Shown: piece by piece, positions 24,745 through 31,416 of the stretch | How the letters are laid out: each line of letters starts with the position of its first letter | Position numbering within the stretch: position 1 is the first letter of the stretch | NCBI GenBank assembly: GCA_024680555.1 | Contig: JAILCC010000016.1 | Location: 186,001-250,000 of the forward strand | Direction of reading: 5' to 3' | From: a bacterium | Lineage (GTDB): Bacteria; Cyanobacteriota; Vampirovibrionia; Gastranaerophilales; JAILCC01 | DNA: 64,000 bases | Position numbers and translations under genes: made by a program | The notes under the pieces: model-generated | What the model was told of the DNA's origin: nothing | The model's database searches: none | Seen by the model: only the letters and a program-made list of their open reading frames with translations

Positions 24745-24954
24745 ATGGAAGAAGCAGGATACAATATTACAGATAAAGAATTTAAGCAGATTAGCAAATG
24801 GGCAGAAAATGTTTATAATATAGCTGTTATAGTTGATTATTTTGTTAGCAATCAACCTAAAATAGCAAAATGTTACAACCTCGCACCTGTAATTAAAAAT
24901 TTAAGAGATAACGCAGATTTTCTAAATGCATTTTTTATTGACAACGAAAAATAA
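24745..24954 (+). CDS. Small protein of unknown function downstream of the RM gene
   Basis: 69 residues, MEEAGYNITDKEFKQISKWA at the N-terminus, mainly helical and weakly acidic, with no recognised family, signal or membrane segment. TTAGGAGGGATT gives a very good ribosome site at 24745; an extension to an upstream TTG would add a hydrophobic stretch without a ribosome site. It lies 95 bases after the restriction-modification gene on the same strand, at the end of the accessory segment. It could modulate the enzyme or be cargo. Confidence 0.6.
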   Translation: MEEAGYNITDKEFKQISKWAENVYNIAVIVDYFVSNQPKIAKCYNLAPVIKNLRDNADFLNAFFIDNEK

Positions 24955-25218
24955 ATTTAACTTCCGACCATTAAAATTATGCCCACCAAACCGAAAAAGA
25001 GCATATTATCCGTGAAATAGCACACTACCCCAAAACGCTTGAAAATAGTGAGTAAATAGATTTACTTTGAGAGTAAATAATGAGTAAATTTGAGTAGTTT
25101 GCAAATTTTATATTTCCGTGACTTCCGACCAGATAAACCCCTAATATGAGCGGGTTTCGGCAATTATTTGCAAACTATCTACAATTGGCAAACTACTCGT
25201 CTTTCTACAATTTATCCG
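24955..25218. repeat. Non-coding, repeat-rich stretch beside tRNA-Ala
   Basis: No gene is visible in 24955-25258. Repeats seen: ACTTCCGACCA at 24960-24970 and 25121-25131 (direct, 161 bases apart); GAGTAAAT three times (25050, 25071, 25082); TAGTTTGCAAAT (25095-25106) as a perfect inverse of ATTTGCAAACTA (25166-25177); and GAGTAGTTTGC (25092-25102) as a perfect inverse of GCAAACTACTC (25188-25198). One left arm therefore has two alternative right partners. The arrangement resembles arm-type or accessory sites of a recombination or replication region, but no integrase or replication gene is present. Confidence 0.6.
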
Positions 25219-25259
25219 CAAAAAATAGCCGTCAAACTTGTGTCTGACGGCTATTTTTT
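25218..25259. terminator. Terminator of tRNA-Ala
   Basis: Perfect 15-base stem AAAAAATAGCCGTCA (25220-25234) / TGACGGCTATTTTTT (25245-25259) directly after the tRNA 3' end on the minus strand. Its T-runs on both strands would also stop transcription coming out of the accessory segment. Confidence 0.9.
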
Positions 25260-25331
25260 GGAGGATAGGAGACTCGAACTCCTAACCCCCTGCGTGCAAA
25301 GCAGGTGCTCTACCAATTGAGCTAATCCCCC
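25259..25331 (-). tRNA. tRNA-Ala (anticodon TGC)
   Basis: 73-nucleotide cloverleaf: acceptor GGGGGAT/ATCCTCC, D-arm GCTC/GAGC, anticodon stem CCTGC/GCAGG with loop TTTGCAC (TGC), T-arm AGGAG-TTCGAGT-CTCCT, discriminator A, CCA not encoded. The acceptor has the G3-T70 wobble pair that marks alanine tRNAs. Its 3' end faces the accessory segment. Confidence 0.97.
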
Positions 25332-25388
25332 ATAGGAATTCTATATTTTTATTCTATTTAAAAAATAATCTTTGTCAATAAATAATTT

Positions 25389-26108
25389 CTAAAAACTGAG
25401 CTTGGGGATTTCCATATCAAAAACTCGGGACAAGTCGATATTCTGCAAAATCTCGCTTATTAAACTCTCCGGATATATGCCCTCGCCGGTCACGTTAACA
25501 TTGGGAATGTACCCCAACACACCATGCTCTATCATTTGTTCCACAAGTTTTACCTCCTGATGAAACTTGTTTTTCTTATCGGTCGGGGAATAATTATTGA
25601 AAACCACGCCCAAAACCTCAAGTTTTGCATCTTCGGCAGCATTTATTGTCAACATGGCTTTGTTAACAAAATCATTTTTCACATCAATAACGATAACAAC
25701 AGGGAGCTTTAAATGCTGAGCAATCTCAATATTGGAAATTCGTCCGGTAATAGGCGTCATTATTCCACCGCAGCCCTCAACAATCATTATGTCGTTTTCT
25801 TGTTTTGCAGCGCTATAATCACGAATAATCGATTCAAGAGTAAACTTCACGTGCTCATTTTCCATAGCAACCGCAGGCACCTGATTTAGCTTTAGATTGT
25901 AAGACGAATACGTTTTTATATTCGGATCCAATTTTTTTACAAAATTCAAGTCGGGAGAAAACTGCTTGTCGCTCGCATATTTGCAGCCTGTTTGAACCGG
26001 CTTATACACCGCCATCTCGTATCCAAGACTTTGCATAACAGCTGCCACGCCTGCGCCAAATATAGTTTTTCCTGTTTTTTCGCCTGTTGATGTTACAAAA
26101 ATATTCAT
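25389..26108 (-). CDS. bioD: ATP-dependent dethiobiotin synthetase
   Basis: Closes the ureido ring of dethiobiotin in biotin synthesis. The 239 residues include the P-loop region FVTSTGEKTGKTIFGAG, the substrate motif YKPVQTG, IMIVEGCGGIMTPI (family VEGAGG), PVVIVIDVKNDFVNKAMLTI and LGVVFNNYSPT. The P-loop ends GEKTGKT where most have DTGVGKT. No other biotin genes are adjacent. It starts 21 bases after deoB and probably shares its transcript. A cobyrinate-synthase-like relative is less likely given YKPVQTG. Confidence 0.87.
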   Translation of the reverse strand: MNIFVTSTGEKTGKTIFGAGVAAVMQSLGYEMAVYKPVQTGCKYASDKQFSPDLNFVKKLDPNIKTYSSYNLKLNQVPAVAMENEHVKFTLESIIRDYSAAKQENDIMIVEGCGGIMTPITGRISNIEIAQHLKLPVVIVIDVKNDFVNKAMLTINAAEDAKLEVLGVVFNNYSPTDKKNKFHQEVKLVEQMIEHGVLGYIPNVNVTGEGIYPESLISEILQNIDLSRVFDMEIPKLSF

Positions 26109-26129
26109 AAAAAAATTATAATCTAAAAA

Positions 26130-27293
26130 TTAAAAAGCGGTAGCCTCAAAATCATTTTCTATGTCAAAATACTTCAAAATTGTCGCCGCAACATCAGCAA
26201 AAGTTGTTCTCACGCCAAGATTTGCGGGAATGACATTTTTTCCGTACATCAACACAGGCACTTGTTCACGAGTATGGTCAGTTCCGGGTACGGTGGGATC
26301 GCAGCCGTGGTCTGCAGTAATTATCAAAATGTCATCATCTTTCATTTCCTTGATAATTTCTTTGAGATACACATCGATTTCTTCAAGTGCATTTTTATAG
26401 CCCATAACGTCATTTCTGTGCCCGAATAGCATATCTGTATCGACAAGGTTTATGAACACAAGCTCTTGTTTTTCATTAACTTCTTTCACGGCAGAAAGCG
26501 TATATTCAAGTCCTTCTTTGTTGGAACCTGTATGAACCGCACGGCTAACTCCGGATTTCACAAAAATATCTTCAATTTTGCCTATTGCATAAACGCTTCC
26601 GCCGGATTTTTCAATCAAATTAAGCATAGTAGCCCTGGGCGGTGGAACGGAATAATCGTGCCGAGCCGCAGAAATACGCTTGTATTTTCCGTCAATCGTC
26701 TCAAACGGACGAGCAATAACTCTGCTTACATTATATTCATCGGTTAATATCTCTCTTGCAATTTCGCACCATTTATACTGCGTTTCTAGGGGAATAGTGT
26801 CAATATGGCAAGCAATTTGAAAAACGCTATCAGCACTCGTATAAATAATCGGATATCCTGTTTTTTGGTGTTCCTGCCCCAAATCCTCAATAATTTTTGT
26901 ACCCGAAGCCGGATAATTCCCCAAGATATTTTTGCAGCCAGTTTTTTCTATAAATAAGTCTATAATCTCTTTTGGAAAACCGTTTGGGTATGTTCTGAAC
27001 GGTTTATCCAAAACCAGTCCCGCTATTTCCCAGTGTCCGGTCGTTGTGTCTTTACCTTGGGAACGCTCTTTCATAATTCCGTATGACGCAATCGTATTTT
27101 TTTCGGGAGGTACGCCTTTTATATCCGCAAGATTTCCTATGCCCATTTTTTGCATAACAGGAACATTGAGTCCACCTGCAACTCTTGCAACATTTGCCCA
27201 GGTATTGCATTCCATAATGTCACCAAAAGCGGGCGCATCAGGAAGCGCACCAATACCCGCAGAATCAATAATAAGTAAAATAACTCTTTTCAT
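26130..27293 (-). CDS. deoB: Phosphopentomutase
   Basis: Interconverts ribose or deoxyribose 1-phosphate and 5-phosphate in nucleoside salvage. Belongs to the alkaline-phosphatase-like metalloenzymes; 387 residues, normal length. Metal-site motifs are IDSAGIGALPDA at the N-terminus, GKDTTTGHWEI (the phospho-Thr segment), VDTDMLFGHRND, and ADHGCDPTVPGTDHTREQVP at the C-terminus. It lies upstream of bioD on the same strand. Confidence 0.96.
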   Translation of the reverse strand: MKRVILLIIDSAGIGALPDAPAFGDIMECNTWANVARVAGGLNVPVMQKMGIGNLADIKGVPPEKNTIASYGIMKERSQGKDTTTGHWEIAGLVLDKPFRTYPNGFPKEIIDLFIEKTGCKNILGNYPASGTKIIEDLGQEHQKTGYPIIYTSADSVFQIACHIDTIPLETQYKWCEIAREILTDEYNVSRVIARPFETIDGKYKRISAARHDYSVPPPRATMLNLIEKSGGSVYAIGKIEDIFVKSGVSRAVHTGSNKEGLEYTLSAVKEVNEKQELVFINLVDTDMLFGHRNDVMGYKNALEEIDVYLKEIIKEMKDDDILIITADHGCDPTVPGTDHTREQVPVLMYGKNVIPANLGVRTTFADVAATILKYFDIENDFEATAF

Positions 27294-27332
27294 ACGAATA
27301 TTTTAGCGCATTTTTGTACTCTCAGCAAGATG

Positions 27333-27479
27333 TTTTGCGTGCGCAACACACCATGGGGGCACATTAAAAAAACATATTTCCTATTTTTGGTAGCCATTTT
27401 GCGTGCGCAGCACCCCATGGGGGGCATATTGAAAAAACATATTTTCTATTTTTGGTAGCCATTTTGCGTGCGCAGCACC
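27333..27479. repeat. Tandem 64-65 bp intergenic repeat, two full copies and part of a third
   Basis: Copies start at 27333, 27397 and 27462 with TTTTGCGTGCGCA, then a CCATGG-centred palindrome (CCCCATGGGG in copy 2), then AAAAAACATATTT and CTATTTTTGGTAGCCA. The third copy breaks off after GCAGCACC, just before the -10 box of the next gene, and supplies that gene's -35-like TTGCGT. The rest of the 27294-27517 gap has no gene. Confidence 0.85.
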
Positions 27480-27492
27480 TTTGTTATATAAT
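27464..27492 (+). promoter_or_regulatory. Promoter using the third repeat copy
   Basis: TTGCGT (27464-27469), 17-base spacer, TATAAT (27487-27492), 25 bases before the start codon. The -35 box lies inside the tandem repeat. Confidence 0.55.
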
Positions 27493-27517
27493 TTTATTAA
27501 CGCAAGGAGAGATTCTT

Positions 27518-28378
27518 ATGACAAAAAAGGAAGAAGCTGAAGCTAAGACAAGTCTTGAAAAGTTAGATGAGTTGACAAAAGACATACTAAATAACGGTAC
27601 TATGGGCGGCGATCCTAATTTTAGGCAAATTGTTTTTTCTGGACTTACACAAACAAAAAATAAAATTTTGCTGGAAAAAATGGAAGAAATTCTGTTCGTT
27701 CCCGAAGAAGAAGACCTTAAAAAAACGATTATTTTGGGAATATTTTTGCACAAGGAAATGTTTTCCCCTGTCATAAAATACGGCGAAAGCGTCATTGATA
27801 TGCCGTATATTGACGATAGTTATGACGAAAAAGAGTCATTTTTGTTTGTTTTGGACGGACTTGTTGAACTTGCGTATAAAAACAAATTGGATGAATTCGA
27901 AAGCGCAATTCCTTTATTGATGCAGTTATACAAAATCGCTTGCAGCGAAAAAAGCACCTCCGTTATGGCTGACAAGCTTTTGCAAAGATTTTTAAACTCT
28001 AAAATCGGTACGGTAAAAGAGCTGCAACAAGAATTCTCCGAAGTAATTAAAGATGAAACAAGCGAAATAAATGAAGTTGTCATTGCAATAGATATCCTTT
28101 CAAGAGGTCAGTATGCAGGCGTTTTAGAGTTGATAGAAGAAGTTTTAATGAAACTGAAAAACGAAACAACAAACCTTGCAGAACTTTTACCTCTATTAGA
28201 CATCTCAACACTTGCAATAAGCTATTTTTCCGACGCAAAATACCACAAAAAAGTCAAAAAACTCCTTGGACTGATAAAAGAAGTTAAGCTCTCAAGCATA
28301 GAGGGTATGACAGAAATAATTGAACGAATAAAACGCCGTGTCAAAAAGCTGCATGAGAATATAAATTCAAAGAATTGA
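27518..28378 (+). CDS. Helical protein of unknown function
   Basis: 286 residues, acidic, all-helical in character, not recognised. The start at 27518 follows AAGGAGAGATTCTT; a longer frame would run back into the tandem repeats. Paired-helix segments such as VVIAIDILSRGQYAGVLELI and LLPLLDISTLAISYF suggest a HEAT-like solenoid, though no clear repeat consensus is seen. No signal peptide or membrane helix. It starts 25 bases after a TATAAT box and is followed 7 bases later by the malic enzyme gene, so the two form an operon. Confidence 0.75.
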   Translation: MTKKEEAEAKTSLEKLDELTKDILNNGTMGGDPNFRQIVFSGLTQTKNKILLEKMEEILFVPEEEDLKKTIILGIFLHKEMFSPVIKYGESVIDMPYIDDSYDEKESFLFVLDGLVELAYKNKLDEFESAIPLLMQLYKIACSEKSTSVMADKLLQRFLNSKIGTVKELQQEFSEVIKDETSEINEVVIAIDILSRGQYAGVLELIEEVLMKLKNETTNLAELLPLLDISTLAISYFSDAKYHKKVKKLLGLIKEVKLSSIEGMTEIIERIKRRVKKLHENINSKN

Positions 28379-28385
28379 GGCAGAA

Positions 28386-29930
28386 ATGTATTTTGAAACA
28401 GAACTCAAAACCCCGCTAAATACACTTGATGAACTTTCTTTGATTTATACGCCCGGAGTAGGCTTTTCTTCAAAAGAAATTGCAAAAGACAAAACCCTCA
28501 CAAATTCTCTCACAAACAAAGCGAACTGTGTCGGAGTTATTTTTGATACGGATGAACCCCCAAAATATCTTGCGTTTGCCTATGCAGTATGCGCAATTAT
28601 AAAAAAGTCTCAAAACATCGATGCATACCCGCTTGTTTCAACAAAATATGATATAAATAAAATTGTTAAAAATCTTACTCCGACATTCGGCGCATTTTAT
28701 GTATTTTCAAATAATGAAGTCAAAAATGCAGATATCACGGAAAAACTTGATGATTTTGATTTTGATAAAATCGTAAAGAACGCAAAAATCTTAAAAGAAA
28801 AGTTAGAAAAAATTCCTAAAAATAAACCTGATTTTTCCGGAGAAGAATTCAGAAAAAAAGCATTAGAATTAAGGTTTTCACTAAACGGAGTTCTTAAAAC
28901 AAAAGAATGTGACTTATCGCTCGAAGAAATAAAAAAAACATTTACGAAAGAGAACCTTACAAAAATAGAAGTTGAGCGAAAAAATGTTGCGATTATTTCT
29001 GACGGAAGTGCCGTTTTGGGATTGGGGAACATAGGGGCTTATGCAGCTATGCCGGTTATGGAAGGAAAAGCCGCAATATTCAAAGCCCTTGGGAATGTGG
29101 ATGCCTTTCCGATATGTATAAAAACCCAAAATATTGATGAAATTATTGATATTTCAACGGCGATTTCTTATTCATTCGGTGGTGTAAATTTAGAAGATAT
29201 CAACGCACCAAGATGTTTTGAGATTGAGGAGAAACTTGCCCAAAGAACGGATATACCCATATTCCATGATGACCAGCACGGCACTGCCATAATAGTTTTG
29301 GCTGCACTTTTGGGCGCATTGAAACTCGCAGGCAAAAACATAAAGGACGTAAAAATAGTTATGTCGGGCGCAGGTGCGGCAGCGCAGGCAGTAGCAAAAT
29401 TGATATTGAAGGCAGGCGCAAAGAATCTCATAATGCGTGATGTAGAGGGTGTAATTTCAAAAAATTCCGCACATAAAGACAAATATTTGCGAAAAATGGC
29501 GGAAGTTACAAACCCGAATCTTGAAAGCGGAAGTCTCGCCGACATTCTAAAAGGTGCTGACGTACTTATCGGACTTTCTGCCGCAAACATTGTTTCAAAA
29601 GATATGATTAAATCAATGAATGAAAAAGCAATCGTTTTTGTTTTGGCAAACCCAACTCCCGAAATAATGCCAAACCTCGCCAAGGAAGCAGGCGCATTTA
29701 TTGTTGCGACAGGACGCTCCGACTTTGAAAACCAAATAAATAACTCTTTGGCTTTCCCCGGAATATTTAAAGGACTTTTAGCTAAAAACATTAAAAAAGT
29801 CACGGACGAAACAAAATATAATGCCGCTCTTGCCATAGCAAATTATGCCGCAAAAGAGCTTTCCGAACACAAAATTCTGCCTAAAGCGTTAGACAAAGGC
29901 ATTGTTGAAGAAATTGTAAAAACACTTTAA
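28386..29930 (+). CDS. Malic enzyme with an internal N-terminal duplication
   Basis: Oxidative decarboxylation of malate to pyruvate. 514 residues against about 390-420 for common bacterial forms. Catalytic marks are YTPGVG (Tyr21), ISDGSAVLGLGNIG, PVMEGKAAIFK (catalytic Lys), GGVNLEDINAPRCFEIE, FHDDQHGTAI and the NAD site VMSGAGAAAQAVAKL. The extra length lies between TNKAN (residue 43-47) and NVAIISDG (200). The insert, residues 48-110, resembles residues 200-271: IDAYPLVSTKYDINKIVKNL / TPTFG against VDAFPICIKTQNIDEIIDIS / YSFGG. This looks like a degenerate copy of the same subdomain. Residues 115-195 are a charged helical linker. The 3' end overlaps the convergent secreted gene by 4 bases. 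Confidence 0.88.
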   Translation: MYFETELKTPLNTLDELSLIYTPGVGFSSKEIAKDKTLTNSLTNKANCVGVIFDTDEPPKYLAFAYAVCAIIKKSQNIDAYPLVSTKYDINKIVKNLTPTFGAFYVFSNNEVKNADITEKLDDFDFDKIVKNAKILKEKLEKIPKNKPDFSGEEFRKKALELRFSLNGVLKTKECDLSLEEIKKTFTKENLTKIEVERKNVAIISDGSAVLGLGNIGAYAAMPVMEGKAAIFKALGNVDAFPICIKTQNIDEIIDISTAISYSFGGVNLEDINAPRCFEIEEKLAQRTDIPIFHDDQHGTAIIVLAALLGALKLAGKNIKDVKIVMSGAGAAAQAVAKLILKAGAKNLIMRDVEGVISKNSAHKDKYLRKMAEVTNPNLESGSLADILKGADVLIGLSAANIVSKDMIKSMNEKAIVFVLANPTPEIMPNLAKEAGAFIVATGRSDFENQINNSLAFPGIFKGLLAKNIKKVTDETKYNAALAIANYAAKELSEHKILPKALDKGIVEEIVKTL

Positions 29931-30565
29931 TTATCAAATCCGGGTGATTTAATCGGCAATTTTTGGTAGCCTGGGTGGTTTACAACCGTATTTCTAATCA
30001 ATGTATTTGCAAAATTTGCATTTTCAAGCATTTTGAGAAGAATATTTTCTCTGTTTGCAAGGGAAGAATGCTTTTCGTTTTTCAAGTTAGGATTTTTTCT
30101 ACACATATCAACCCAAACATTGGCTTCCATCGTCCAAGCATATGTTTCTTCATTTATAGAATTGTATTCGTCCTGATGGAGTGCCTCGTGGCTAAGAAGT
30201 GCCGCAATTGCTTCCGGAGGCGCATTGTGGTGCTTCATATTTATATATATGTATAATTGCTTACCTTTTTTCATGCCCAACGCATCATAGGATGCGTATT
30301 GCGGCTTAATTGCAGAAAGCTCTTTAAATTCAATTTTTATCGGCTTATCGGTAAGATTATTGCCCAAAATTGCATCTCTTGAATATTCGCCAACAGTATC
30401 TTTCAACTGGTCCAACGCAAGACAAATCGTGTCATCATTTGTGACTTTTTGGTACTCTTTCGAGCAAATTGATATGGCATCAGGTTCACTTGACTTTGCA
30501 AAAGAAATTGACGAAACAAGCGAAATACATATTGCCGACAATAAAATAATATTTAATTTTTTCAT
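29927..30565 (-). CDS. Exported HExxH protein, putative metallopeptidase
   Basis: 212 residues with a signal peptide (KKLNIILLSAICISLVSSIS then FAKS). The core has AIAALLSHEALHQDEYNSIN: HEALH is an HExxH zinc motif, followed 10-20 residues later by EETYAWTMEAN, where a glutamate could be the third ligand. That layout fits a gluzincin-like or minimal metallopeptidase, but no family is recognised and the fold is small. It lies 74 bases downstream of the M23 peptidase gene on the same strand, so both may act in the periplasm on the cell wall or exported proteins. Confidence 0.65.
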   Translation of the reverse strand: MKKLNIILLSAICISLVSSISFAKSSEPDAISICSKEYQKVTNDDTICLALDQLKDTVGEYSRDAILGNNLTDKPIKIEFKELSAIKPQYASYDALGMKKGKQLYIYINMKHHNAPPEAIAALLSHEALHQDEYNSINEETYAWTMEANVWVDMCRKNPNLKNEKHSSLANRENILLKMLENANFANTLIRNTVVNHPGYQKLPIKSPGFDN

Positions 30566-30639
30566 AGCATAATTCCTTTAGTCTAACCCATGCCAACATT
30601 CTGACATTCTTTTTAATGAATTTCCAATAAAATTCAAGT

Positions 30640-31212
30640 TTAATAGTTTGCCTTTCCGCCTGCAGAGGCATTGTAGCGATAATAATTTTGATTTGTTCTT
30701 GCATAAGCTGCATATTCAAGATACCCCGGCAGCTTTTTTAAATATTCTATGGGGTCAATATTTTTTCCTTTATAAAAAACTTCGTAATGCAAATGAGGTC
30801 CGGTAGAACGTCCTGTAGAGCCGACCAAACCGATAACCTGACCACGTTTCACTATTTCGCCCTCTTTCACATATACGGATGACAGGTGACCGTAAAGCGT
30901 TGTTACCTGAGGAAGTTCGGGTACCATATAGAAGAACTGGTTAATTTTTACACAATTGCCATAGCCGCCTTTGACGCCGCTGAATGCAACGACTCCTTCT
31001 TGCATGGCATATACCGGAGTTCCGGCATCAGCAGCAATATCAAGCCCCATGTGGTTTGCCTTATGACCATGAAACGGATCATCTCTTGTACCGAAATAAG
31101 AAGAGACCTTACCCATAGTAGGTCCTTGAATACTGTCTGCGGCAAGACTTTGGGGAGCTAAAAAGCCCAAAGAAAGAAGTAATAATATTACAATTTTAAG
31201 CCAATACTTCAC
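30640..31212 (-). CDS. M23 family (LytM-type) peptidase
   Basis: 190 residues: signal peptide (to about residue 24, ending SLAA), then a single M23 domain. Zinc ligands are visible as HMGLDI (H-x3-D) and GPHLHYEVF (H-x-H), with VYAMQEGVVAFSG and GQVIGLVGSTGRSTG between. Such enzymes cut peptidoglycan cross-links or, if inactive, activate amidases. All ligands are present, so activity is expected. The C-terminal tail is rich in Tyr, Asn and Ala. Confidence 0.93.
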   Translation of the reverse strand: MKYWLKIVILLLLSLGFLAPQSLAADSIQGPTMGKVSSYFGTRDDPFHGHKANHMGLDIAADAGTPVYAMQEGVVAFSGVKGGYGNCVKINQFFYMVPELPQVTTLYGHLSSVYVKEGEIVKRGQVIGLVGSTGRSTGPHLHYEVFYKGKNIDPIEYLKKLPGYLEYAAYARTNQNYYRYNASAGGKANY

Positions 31213-31351
31213 TAACTTTACTCCATAGGTACCATATACATATTACCTTATTTAGGGAGCGTTTAATATACATTAAACAGATGAAATCCCTCATTACAAT
31301 ATAGCATTTTTAATCATGTGAGGGCAAACAGTAAACAATAACGTGTCAATT

Positions 31352-31380
31352 TTGTCCTCTTTTTATTTTGGTGTTATACT
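31352..31380 (+). promoter_or_regulatory. Promoter of thrS
   Basis: TTGTCC (31352-31357), 17-base spacer, TATACT (31375-31380), about 36 bases before the start codon. The -35 area (TTTGTCCTCT, 31351-31360) is a perfect inverse of the ribosome-site region (AGAGGACAAA, 31405-31414). Confidence 0.6.
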
Positions 31381-31416
31381 CTTAAACAAGAGAACTTAAT
31401 ATAGAGAGGACAAATA

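Noticed and set aside
21637-25258. Complete integrating element at tRNA-Ala
   Set aside because: No integrase, no duplicated tRNA 3' end and no clear direct repeats bounding the segment were found; only an accessory segment is claimed.
29168-29836. Long open frame on the minus strand opposite the malic enzyme gene
   Set aside because: It mirrors a conserved gene, has no ribosome site and its translation shows no family features. Similar antisense frames under other genes were dropped for the same reason.
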